A stretch of DNA of 45,386 nt from Streptomonospora alba (GTDB lineage Bacteria; Actinomycetota; Actinomycetes; Streptosporangiales; Streptosporangiaceae): the NCBI RefSeq assembly GCF_000826685.1, contig NZ_JROO01000055.1:1-45386 (forward strand). Direction: 5' to 3'. The notes under the pieces were generated by a model, which did not search any database, was not told the DNA's origin, and was given only the letters and a program-made list of their open reading frames with translations. Made by a program: the position numbers and the translations under genes. This document shows positions 33,502 through 42,200 of this stretch, one piece after another. Position 1 is the first letter of the stretch; each line of letters opens with the position of its first letter.

Positions 33502-35031
33502 GTGTTATCCGTCGTCGTCTTCCTTCCCCTGCTGGCCGCCGGCGTGCTGCTGGCGGCGCCGCGGCTCTCCGCCCGGGCCGTGCTCACGACGTGGACCGCC
33601 GCAGCGGCAGTCGACCTGGTGCTGGTGGGCGTGCTGTGGAGCGGCTACGTCGACTCGGGCGGCAAGGGGACCGCCGGCACGCGGCTTGCCGGGCCGACGG
33701 CGTATGAGACCGACCTGGAGTGGATCCCCAGCCTCGGGTCCGGCTACCACATCGGCGTCGACGGCCTCTCCCTGCCGCTCGTAGCGATGACCGCGGTGCT
33801 GTTCCTGGCCTGCGCGGTCTACTCGCTGCGCGACAGGCCGGAGCGCCCGCGCGGCTACGCGGCGGTGTTCCTCGCGCTGCAGACGGTCTCCACCGGGCTG
33901 TTCGTCGCGCTGGACCTGCTGCTGTTCTTCGTCTTCTTCGACCTGTCCATCGCGCTGATGTACTTCGTCATCGCCGGATGGGGGCACGGCGACCCAGCCC
34001 GTTCGGCGCTGCGCTTCTTCCTCTACACCTTCGTGGGCTCGCTGGCGCTTCTGGTCGGGTTCATCGGCCTCTACCTGGCCGCCGACCCGCACACCTTCGA
34101 CATGGTCGACCTGGCCGCCCAGAACCCGCTGGGCGGGCGCGCCGCGGCGGGCGGCGCGGTGCTGCTGGCCGTGGGCCTGGGGCTGGCGGTGAAAACGCCG
34201 ATCGTGCCCTTCCACACCTGGCTGCCGCCCGCGCACACCGACGCGCCCGCCGTCGGCTCCGCGATCCTGGCCGGGGTGCTGCTGAAGATGGGCGCCTACG
34301 GCTTCATCCGCATCGCGCTGCCGATCCTGCCCGAGGCCTGGCGGGCCTGGGCGCCGGCCATCGCGCTGATCGGCGCGGTCTCGGTCCTCTACGGCGCCCT
34401 GGTGGCGCTGGCCCAGAACGACTTCAAACGCATGGTCGCCTACACCTCGGTCAACCACATGGGCTATGTGGTGCTGGGCCTGGGAGCGGCGGGCACGGCC
34501 GCGGCGGGTACCGCTCCCGCCGCTGCCGAGCTGGCCATCACCGGCGCGGCGGTGCAGCTGGTCAGCCACGGTCTACTCACCGGCGCGCTGTTCCTGCTCG
34601 CCGGGGTGCTGTACACGCGTGGCGGGGGCTACGACATGGGCGCCTACAGCGGCCTCGCCGGGCCCGCGCCCCGATTCGCCGCCGTGCTGGCCGTGGCGGT
34701 CTTCGGCTCGCTGGGGCTTCCCGGGCTTTCGGGCTTCATCGCCGAGTTCCAGGTCTTCACCGGTGGCCTGGGCCTGGCGCCGGTGCCCACCGCCCTGGCG
34801 CTGCCCGGGATCCTCATCACCGCCGCGCTGCTGCTGCGCGCACTGCAGCGGCTGCTCCTGGGGCCCCGCGTGCTGCCGCCGGGAACCGGATTCGGCGACC
34901 TGCGGCCGCAGGAGAGCGCGGCGATCGTTCCGCTGCTGGCCCTGTCGGTGGTGATCGGGCTGCTGCCGCGGACCCTGCTCGACGTCCTGGCGCCGGCGGC
35001 CGAAGCGGTCGCCGCCCTGGTGCTGCGGTAG
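33502..35031 (+). CDS. nuoM: NADH-quinone oxidoreductase subunit M-like proton-translocating protein
   Basis: A 509-residue antiporter-like subunit with HIGVDGLSLPLV, VKTPIVPFHTWLPPAHTDAP, LLKMGAYGFIRI, ALAQNDFKRMVAYTSVNHMG and the VSHGLLTGALFLLAG helix. The TM5 acid that is Glu144 in E. coli is Asp147 here (LLFFVFFDLSIALMYF). The GTG start at 33502 has GAGGTG upstream. The other proton-channel lysines and histidines visible by eye are conserved. Confidence 0.92.
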   Translation: MLSVVVFLPLLAAGVLLAAPRLSARAVLTTWTAAAAVDLVLVGVLWSGYVDSGGKGTAGTRLAGPTAYETDLEWIPSLGSGYHIGVDGLSLPLVAMTAVLFLACAVYSLRDRPERPRGYAAVFLALQTVSTGLFVALDLLLFFVFFDLSIALMYFVIAGWGHGDPARSALRFFLYTFVGSLALLVGFIGLYLAADPHTFDMVDLAAQNPLGGRAAAGGAVLLAVGLGLAVKTPIVPFHTWLPPAHTDAPAVGSAILAGVLLKMGAYGFIRIALPILPEAWRAWAPAIALIGAVSVLYGALVALAQNDFKRMVAYTSVNHMGYVVLGLGAAGTAAAGTAPAAAELAITGAAVQLVSHGLLTGALFLLAGVLYTRGGGYDMGAYSGLAGPAPRFAAVLAVAVFGSLGLPGLSGFIAEFQVFTGGLGLAPVPTALALPGILITAALLLRALQRLLLGPRVLPPGTGFGDLRPQESAAIVPLLALSVVIGLLPRTLLDVLAPAAEAVAALVLR

Positions 35032-35041
35032 GCGGGGCGCC

Positions 35042-36469
35042 ATGACGACCACGACGCTGATCGCGCTCCTGCCCGAGGCGGCGCTGGCCGCCGCCGCGGT
35101 CGCCGGGCTGCTGCTGGGCAGCTGGCTGCCCCGCCGCCGCCAGTGGGCGGTGCGCGCCCTCGCGCTGACCGCCGTCGCCGCCGGGCTGGCCGCCACCGCC
35201 TTCGCGGCAGCGGGCCCGCCCCACACCGCCTCATCGGGATCCTGGGCCGTCGACACCGGACTGCACGCCGCGCGCGTCGCCGTGCTGGTGGGCACGGGGC
35301 TTGTGGTGCTGGCCGGATCCGACAGCCTCGCCGGTGCCCGCCGTGAAAGCGAGGCCTACGTCCTGATGCTGCTCGCGGCGGTGGGCTCCCTGGTCCTGGC
35401 CGGCGCGAACGGGCTGCTCGTGCTGGTCATGGGCTATCTGCTGGCGAGTATTCCGCTCTATGCCATGGTCGCCTTCGCCAAAGACGCGCCCGGTACCGAG
35501 GCGGGCCTGAAGTACTTCCTGATGGGCGCCCTGTTCGGCGTGGTGCTGCTGGGCGGGACGACGGTGCTGCTCGGCGCGGGCGGCGCCACCGACTACCTCC
35601 CGCTGGCCGCCGGACTGCCCGGGGCGCCGCGTGCGGCCGCCGCGGCCGGGGCCGTCGCGGTGCTGGCGGCGCTGCTGTTCAAGGCGGGGGCGGTGCCCGC
35701 CCACTTCTGGGTGCCCGACGCCGCCGAGGGCGCACCGGCGCCCGTCGCCGCGTTCATCACCACCGTGCCCAAGATCGGCGCGCTGGTGGCGGCCTACCGG
35801 CTCGGCGCCGCGCTGCCGCTGGAGGCCGTCGGCGACTGGTCGCTGCTGGTGGCGGCGGCCGCGGCCGCCACCATGGTGCTGGGCAACCTCGCCGCCTTCG
35901 CCCAGCACCGTGTCCGCCGGCTGCTGGCCTACTCCACCATCGGCCAGGTGGGGTTCCTGCTGATGGCGGTGGCGGCCTACGGGCGTGCGGAAGAGGCGCT
36001 GCCGGGTCTGCTGTACTACCTGCTCGCCTACACCGTTACCAACATCGGCGCGTTCGCCGCGGTGTGCGCGCTGCCCCGGGCCGAGCGCCTCGACCAGTGG
36101 GGAGGACTGTTCGGCCGCCGCCCCTGGCTCGCCCTCAGCCTGGTGGTATGCCTGCTCGGCCTGGTCGGGACACCGCCGACCGCGGTGTTCGTCGGCAAGC
36201 TGACCGTGTTCACCGCCGCGTTCGACGCGGGAATGGTGTGGCTGGTGGTGCTGGCCGCGACGATGACCGTGGCCAGCCTGTTCTACTACCTGCGCTGGAT
36301 CCTGCCGCTGTTCCGCGCGGCGGATCCGCATGCACAGAGCGCCGGTGCGGATTCGGCCGGGGGGTGGAGCACCGCCGTGGCCGTGGCCGCGGCCACGCTG
36401 TCACTGCTGCTGGGCGTGGCCGCCGGGCCGGTGCTGGACTGGCTGGGCAGCGGTGCCCTGGCGGGGTGA
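35042..36469 (+). CDS. nuoN: NADH-quinone oxidoreductase subunit N-like protein
   Basis: A 475-residue antiporter-like subunit. Landmarks are TEAGLKYFLMGALFGVVLLG, LFKAGAVPAHFWVPDAAEGA, FITTVPKIGALVA, RVRRLLAYSTIGQVGFLL and LLGLVGTPPTAVFVGKL. In the TM5 position, where the family has a buried glutamate (LGLELLS-type), the sequence is LVMGYLLASIPLY with Leu133. It is the last gene of the operon, convergent with the DHFR-like gene. ATG 35042 has GGCGGGG nearby. Confidence 0.92.
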   Translation: MTTTTLIALLPEAALAAAAVAGLLLGSWLPRRRQWAVRALALTAVAAGLAATAFAAAGPPHTASSGSWAVDTGLHAARVAVLVGTGLVVLAGSDSLAGARRESEAYVLMLLAAVGSLVLAGANGLLVLVMGYLLASIPLYAMVAFAKDAPGTEAGLKYFLMGALFGVVLLGGTTVLLGAGGATDYLPLAAGLPGAPRAAAAAGAVAVLAALLFKAGAVPAHFWVPDAAEGAPAPVAAFITTVPKIGALVAAYRLGAALPLEAVGDWSLLVAAAAAATMVLGNLAAFAQHRVRRLLAYSTIGQVGFLLMAVAAYGRAEEALPGLLYYLLAYTVTNIGAFAAVCALPRAERLDQWGGLFGRRPWLALSLVVCLLGLVGTPPTAVFVGKLTVFTAAFDAGMVWLVVLAATMTVASLFYYLRWILPLFRAADPHAQSAGADSAGGWSTAVAVAAATLSLLLGVAAGPVLDWLGSGALAG

Positions 36470-36528
36470 GCGCCCCCCTGCGGCAGCGCGTTCGCGTGCG
36501 CGCCGCCGCGCATCGGGGCGGCAGCCGG

Positions 36529-37125
36529 CTATCCGGCGCTGTCGGGCCGGTAGACGCACAGGAGCACCCCGGTGGACGCGGTCCGGGTGGACACCAGCCG
36601 CAGCGGGCGCGCCCGGCCGTCCTCCGGGAAGATGCGCTTGCCGCCGCCGAGCAGGACGGGTTCGATCATCATCCGGTACTCGTCGACGAGGTCGTGGGCG
36701 ACCAGCTGGCGTGCGAAGTCGGAGCTGCCCCAGACGTGGATGTCGCCCTCGCCCTCCTTGCGCAACCGGTCGACGGCGCCGAAGACGTCGTCGGCGGGCA
36801 GCAGGGTGGAGTTCCACTCCATGTCCGCGGGAGCCAGCGTCCGGGAGGCGACGTGCTTGGGCAGCGCGTTCATGCGGTCGGCGAAGGGGTCGTCGCCCGC
36901 GCGCGCGGGCCAGGCGTCGGCCATGACCCGCCATGTGCGGCGGCCGAACAGCAGGGCCTCGGCGTTCTCCATGCCGCCGTCGATGAAGGCGCTCATCGCC
37001 TCCGTGTCGAAGTAGGGCCCCGACCAGCCGCCGTGGGCGAAGCCGCCGTCGGTGTCCTCCTCGGCGCCGCCGGGGGCCTGCACGACGCCGTCCAGGCTCA
37101 TGAAGTCAGTCAGTACGATCCGCAT
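36529..37125 (-). CDS. Dihydrofolate reductase/RibD C-terminal family protein
   Basis: A 198-residue DHFR-fold reductase of the YyaP/RibD-C group. Landmarks are MRIVLTDFMSLDGVVQAPGG at the start, ALLFGRRTWRVM, GDIHVWGSSDFARQL (NADPH-binding strand and helix) and LVDEYRMMIEPVLLGGGKRIF. Length and motifs match the family, which uses NADPH; most members have unknown substrates. ATG 37125 has GGAG eight bases upstream. It stands alone between the convergent complex-I-like operon and the formate dehydrogenase operon. Confidence 0.87.
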   Translation of the reverse strand: MRIVLTDFMSLDGVVQAPGGAEEDTDGGFAHGGWSGPYFDTEAMSAFIDGGMENAEALLFGRRTWRVMADAWPARAGDDPFADRMNALPKHVASRTLAPADMEWNSTLLPADDVFGAVDRLRKEGEGDIHVWGSSDFARQLVAHDLVDEYRMMIEPVLLGGGKRIFPEDGRARPLRLVSTRTASTGVLLCVYRPDSAG

Positions 37126-37238
37126 GTCACCGCTCCAAACCGGTTGTCGCTGTAGTCGGAGAGTAGACCCGGACACCGACGGAAACTCATCGGTCCGCAG
37201 CGGCTCGTGCGGGAGATCGCTTCGCAGCGCGCCGGGCG

Positions 37239-37273
37239 CCGCCCCGTGCGCGCCTGACGCGCGCACGGGGCGG
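37239..37273. terminator. Terminator of the formate dehydrogenase operon
   Basis: CCGCCCCGTGCGCGC (37239-37253) and GCGCGCACGGGGCGG (37259-37273) form a perfect 15-bp stem with loop CTGAC, 15 bases after the stop of the last fdh gene. Confidence 0.75.
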
Positions 37274-37288
37274 GCCGGGACGCGGCGG

Positions 37289-38359
37289 TCAGTCCCCGGC
37301 CGGGTCCTGCGCGCCCTGCTCGCCGCCGTCGCCGCCTTCCTGCGCGGCGGCCCGTTCGCGGTCGCGGATGCGCTGCCGCTGCGGGACGACCGTGTACTTG
37401 GGGTCGGCCGCCGAGTCCTGGCCCGCCTTGAAGACGCCGAACCGGGTACACGCCGAGCCCGCCACCAGTGCCGCACCCGCGATCGCCGACACCGTGCGGC
37501 TGCGACCGCCCACCAGCGCCCCCACCGCGCCGCCGATCGTCAGCACCTTGGCCGCACGCATCAGCGCCCCGCCGCGCCCCTGCTTGTAGGGCTCGGCGAT
37601 CATGCCCATGCGCCGTTCCATCGTCGCCACCGCCGCGTTCTCCAGCGCCGATCCCACCACGCCCGCGCGCCGAGCGGGACCCGCCTGGCCCACCGGCGCC
37701 GTGATCATGCCCATGCCTCCGGCCGCGGCGGCGCCGGAGCCCACGAACACGAACGGCATCTCCCGGTATCCCTCGTGCCATGCGGGCACTGCGGTGTTGC
37801 AGATCAGCGGGGCGGTGTAGGCGGCCACGGCCGGGCCGATCGCGCCCGCGCCCAGCCCCGCCAGGCGGCCCGCGCCCGGCAGGATGCCGGTGGCCTGGGA
37901 GACCGCCGCCGCGCCGGCGAGCGGGCCGTAGCACACCAGGATCCAGGTGCCCACGCTCATCGGGGAGGTCCACTTGATCACCCGCAGCATGTTCAGGAAC
38001 CGCTCCGGACGCCCCAGGTCGTGGATCAGCGCCGCCAGCGACCCCGAGACGGCCCCCAGCGCGGTGTAGCGCAGCGGCCGCGCCAGGTCCGGTCGCCCGG
38101 TCAGGTCGGCGCCGGCCGCCAGCACCGACGAGGCGCCGGCCAGGCCGCCCAGGAACAGGTAACCGCCGATGTCCTGCGGTTTCCAGGTGATCTGGTTGAG
38201 CACCGGCTGGTCGTAGTAGGACCGGAACTCCGAGCCGCCGCCGCGGCCACGATCGGGGCTCTCCCGGGACCGGTGCCCGTCCGAGACCGCGCCGGTCATC
38301 GCCTCGCGGCCGGGCCGGGCGCCGCGGATGCCCTCCTTGGTCACGTCCGAAGTGCTCAA
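37289..38359 (-). CDS. NrfD/PsrC-type membrane subunit of formate dehydrogenase
   Basis: A 356-residue multi-helix protein. A polar N terminus (about 1-55) is followed by roughly eight hydrophobic segments, with family motifs IGGYLFLGGLAGASSVLAAG, DLGRPERFLNMLRVIK and TSPMSVGTWIL, and a C-terminal SACTRFGVFKAGQDSAADP segment also typical of actinobacterial formate dehydrogenase operons. It would pass electrons from the Fe-S subunit to the quinone pool and bind no haem. The start is TTG at 38357-38359, overlapping the Fe-S subunit stop (TTGA), with GGGGAGG about six bases upstream. It replaces the cytochrome b subunit (FdoI/FdnI) of enterobacteria. Confidence 0.87.
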   Translation of the reverse strand: MSTSDVTKEGIRGARPGREAMTGAVSDGHRSRESPDRGRGGGSEFRSYYDQPVLNQITWKPQDIGGYLFLGGLAGASSVLAAGADLTGRPDLARPLRYTALGAVSGSLAALIHDLGRPERFLNMLRVIKWTSPMSVGTWILVCYGPLAGAAAVSQATGILPGAGRLAGLGAGAIGPAVAAYTAPLICNTAVPAWHEGYREMPFVFVGSGAAAAGGMGMITAPVGQAGPARRAGVVGSALENAAVATMERRMGMIAEPYKQGRGGALMRAAKVLTIGGAVGALVGGRSRTVSAIAGAALVAGSACTRFGVFKAGQDSAADPKYTVVPQRQRIRDRERAAAQEGGDGGEQGAQDPAGD

Positions 38360-39294
38360 CGCCGCCTCCCCAGGAACGTCGCGGTGATTCCGGCCAGCAG
38401 CGTCGCCGCGGCGACGCCGGCGTGGCGCCACATCGACGGCAGGTCGCGTGTGGTCACCACAGGGTCGGGCGGCAGGCCGTAGACCTCCGGATCCTCCAGC
38501 AGCAGGAAGAACGCGCCGTCGCCGCCGACGCCGTCGTCGGGGTCGCGGCCGTAGAGCTGCGCGGAGCCGATGCCGTGCTCGTGCAGGTTGCGCAGCCGCT
38601 CGTCGGCGCGCTCGCGCAGTTCGTCCAGGTCGCCGTACTGGATCGAGTCGGTCGGGCAGGCCTTGGCGCACGCCGGCTCCATGCCCTCGCCCAGCCGGTC
38701 GTAGCACAGCGTGCACTTCCACACGCGGCCGTCGTCCTTGCGCTGGTCGATCACCCCGTAGGGGCAGGCCGGCACGCAGTAGCCGCAGCCGTTGCAGATG
38801 TCCTCCTGCACCACGACGGTGCCGTACTCGGTGCGGAACAGCGACCCCGTCGGGCACACGTCCAGGCAGGCGGCGTGGGTGCAGTGCTTGCACACGTCGG
38901 AGGACATCAGCCAGCGGAACTCGCCGCGCTCGTCCTCACCGGTGTAGGCGCCGGGCAGGTCGAATGAGGGCATGCCCAGGTCCACGGAGTCGGGCGCGCC
39001 CTCGGGGCGGCCCAGATTGGTCTCCTGGGCGCCCAGGGGAGCGCGCTGCTCGATGAAGGCGACGTGGCGCCAGGTGTCGGCTCCGAGCCCGCTGGTGTTG
39101 TCGAAGGACATCGCGGTGAAGTCCAGCCCGTCCTCGGGCACCAGGTTCCATTCCTTGCAGGCGACCTCGCAGGCCTTGCACCCGATGCACACGCTCGTGT
39201 CGGTGAAGAACCCCATGCGCGGGCGGTCGTCCTGCGGATCCGCGGCGCTCTCGGGTACGCCGGTGCGCACACCGGACTGCTCGTCCAGGGCCAT
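38356..39294 (-). CDS. Formate dehydrogenase iron-sulfur (beta) subunit
   Basis: A 312-residue ferredoxin-type subunit with four cysteine motifs for four [4Fe-4S] clusters: CIGCKACEVAC, CKHCTHAACLDVC, CNGCGYCVPAC, and CTLC with the PACAKAC pair. A single C-terminal helix (about 285-308, MWRHAGVAAATLLAGITATF) anchors it. It relays electrons from the molybdenum subunit to the NrfD-like subunit. ATG 39294 has GGAGG eight bases upstream and follows the catalytic gene by three bases. Confidence 0.92.
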   Translation of the reverse strand: MALDEQSGVRTGVPESAADPQDDRPRMGFFTDTSVCIGCKACEVACKEWNLVPEDGLDFTAMSFDNTSGLGADTWRHVAFIEQRAPLGAQETNLGRPEGAPDSVDLGMPSFDLPGAYTGEDERGEFRWLMSSDVCKHCTHAACLDVCPTGSLFRTEYGTVVVQEDICNGCGYCVPACPYGVIDQRKDDGRVWKCTLCYDRLGEGMEPACAKACPTDSIQYGDLDELRERADERLRNLHEHGIGSAQLYGRDPDDGVGGDGAFFLLLEDPEVYGLPPDPVVTTRDLPSMWRHAGVAAATLLAGITATFLGRRR

Positions 39295-39297
39295 GCC

Positions 39298-42200
39298 TCA
39301 TACCTCCGTTCCGGTCCGGTCGTCCACTCCGGCGCGGCGCTGGTAGTCCAGGACCAGCTCACGGCGATCGGGTCCGCGCGGGCGCCGTCCCGGCCGGATG
39401 TCGACGGTCAGCGCCTTGACCTCCTGGATGTGCACGTTGGGATCCAGCGAGATCGAGGACAGCTCGTTGAACGCGTCGCCTTTCGCGTAGCCGTTGGGCC
39501 CCCAGTGGTAGGGCATTCCGATCTGGTGCACGATGCGGTCGTGCACCCGCAGCGGCACCATGCGGTCGGTGACCAGCACCCGCGCCTCGATCGCGTTGCG
39601 TGCCGAGACGATCGTGGCCCAGTCGCCGTGGGTCAGGCCGCGCTCGCGCGCCAGCTCCGGCGAGACCTCGCAGAAGAACTCCGGCTGCAGCTCGGCGAGG
39701 TAGGGCGTCCACCGGGTCATCCCGCCGGCGGTGAAGTGCTCGGTGAGCCGGTAGGTGGTCGCCACGTAGGGGTAGATCCCGGCCTGCGGCGAACCCGGGT
39801 CGGGGTGGTAGCGGTTCGCCGGGTGCGGGTAGACCAGGCGGACCGGGTTGCGGCCCTGGCCGTAGAGCAGGTTCTCGAACGGCGAGTCCTGCGGCTCGTA
39901 GTGGGTGGGCATGGGCCCGTCGGCGAGCCCGGAGGGGGCGTACAGCCACCCCTTGCCGTCGCCCTGCATGATGAACGCGTCGGTGCCGGCGAGCGCATCC
40001 ACCCCCGTAGCGTCCTCGGGCGGTACGTAGTCGGGGCGCTTCTCGGCCTCGAAGTCGGGGTTGTCGTGCCCGACCCACCGCTCCTGCTCCTCGTCCCACC
40101 AGACCAGCGCCTTGCGGTCGCTCCAGGGCGCGCCGTCGGCGTCGGCCGAGGCCCGGTTGTAGAGCACCCGCCGGTTCCTGGGCCACGCCCACGCCCATTC
40201 CGCGGCGATCCAGTCCTGCTCGGTGTGCGGCTTGCGGCGGGCGGCCTGGTTGACGCCGTCGGCGTAGACGCCGCAGTAGATCCAGCAGCCGCAGCTGGTC
40301 GATCCGTCGGCGCGCAGCTGAGTGTAATCGTGCAGGTGCTCGCCTTCGGGGCCGTACCCGTTGATCTCGGCCAGCACCGCGGCCGCGTCGGGCTCGTCCC
40401 CCTCCTCCAGGGGGTAATCCCACGTCAGATGCTGGAGGGGCCGGTCGCGCGGGTCGGTGGAGTCGGCCAGCTTCTCCTTGAGGATGCGGCCCAGGTGGTA
40501 CATGAACCACAGGTCGCTGCGGGCGTCGCCCTCGGGCATCACCGCCCGGTGGTGCCATTGCAGCATCCGGTTGGTGTTGGTGAAGGTGCCCGACTTCTCG
40601 GTGTGGGCGGCCGCGGGGAAGAAGAACACCTCGGTGCCGATGTCCTCGGTGCGCAGCTCGCCCGATTCGATCTCCGGGCCGTCCTTCCACCAGGTAGCGC
40701 TCTCGATCTGCGAGAAGTCGCGCACCACGAGCCAGTCCAGGTTGGCCATGCCCAGCCGCTGCGCGCGGGTGTTGGCCGAGCCCACGGCGGGGTTCTCGCC
40801 CATCAGGAAGTAGCCCTTGCACACACCGCGCATCTGCTCCATGACGGTGTCGTAGGTGCTGTGCGAACCGCTGATGCGGGGCAGGTAGTCGAAGGCGAAG
40901 TCGTTCTCCTCCGTCGCGTGCTCGCCCCACCAGGCTTTGAGCAGGCTGACGATGTAGGTGTCCATCTTCGACCAGAAGCCCTTGACCGCGGCGTCGCCGA
41001 CGATGAAGTCCTGCAGGGTCTCCTCTTCGTGGGCGTGGGGCATCGGGATGTAGCCCGGCAGCAGGTTGAACAGGGTGGGCACGTCGCTGGAGCCCTGGAT
41101 GCTGGCGTGGCCGCGCAGCGCCTGGATACCGCCGCCGGGTCGGCCGATGTTGCCCAGCAGCAGCTGCAGGATCGAGGCGGTGCGGATGTACTGGGCGCCC
41201 ACGGTGTGCTGGGTCCAGCCCACGGCGTAGCAGAACACCGAGGTGCGGTCGCGTCCGGAGTTCTCGATCAGGTGGTCGGCCACGCGGTTGAAGACGTCCG
41301 GGGGGATCCCGCAGATCTGTTCGACCATCTCCGGCGTATACCGGGAGTAGTGGCGCTTGAGGATCTGGAGCACGCACCGCGGATGCTCCAGGGTGGGGTC
41401 GGTCTCGGGGGTACCGCCCACCGGTGCGCCGCCCGACCCCTGCTGTTCGGGGCGGCCCGAGGCGCGCTCCTTGGCGACGCGATCCTCGTAGAGCTGGTCG
41501 CGTTTGCCCGAGGCCGGCGCGACGTTGGCGCCCTCGTACATCCAGCTGCGCGCGTCGTAGTTGCGCGACTCGGGGTCGAACCCCGCGAACAGCCCGTCCA
41601 GGTCCTCGGTGTCGCGGAAGTCCTCGTTGACGATCGTGGCCGCGTTGGTGAAGTCGAGCAGGTACTCGCGGAAGTACTTCTCCTCGTTGAGGACCCGGTT
41701 GATGATCCCGCCGAGGAAGGCGATGTCGGTGCCGGCGCGGATGGGCACGTGCATGTCGGCCAGTGCGCTGGTGCGGCTGAAGTGCGGGTCGACGTGGATG
41801 ACCACGGCGCCGCGGGCCTTGGCCTCCATCACCCACTGGAATCCGACGGGGTGGGCCTCGGCGTAGTTGGAGCCCTCGATGACGATGCAGTCGGCGTTCT
41901 GCTGGTCCTGCATGAACGTGGTGGCGCCGCCGCGGCCGAACGAGGTGCCCAGCCCCGCCACAGTGGAGCTGTGGCACACGCGCGCCTGGTTGTCGATCTG
42001 CACCACGCCCAGCGCGGTCAGCAGCTTCTTGATGAGGTAGTTCTCCTCGTTGTCCAGGACGGCGCCGCCGAGGTGGGCGATCCCCATGGTGCGGGAGGTC
42101 GGTATCCCGTTCTCCTCGTCCTGCCAGCCTTCTTCGCGGGACTGCAGCACCCGGTCGGCGACCATGTGCATCGCCTCCCACAGTCCGATCTCCTGCCAGT

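Noticed and set aside
27775-36469. Assignment as an ordinary Mrp cation/proton antiporter operon
   Set aside because: NuoA, NuoH and NuoJ homologues and a NuoB/D-like protein are present, and MrpE/F/G-type genes are absent, so it is complex-I-derived although Mrp-like activity remains possible.
41960-41990. Selenocysteine in the formate dehydrogenase
   Set aside because: The codon at the metal-ligand position (41974-41976, minus strand) is TGC, a normal cysteine, and there is no in-frame TGA.
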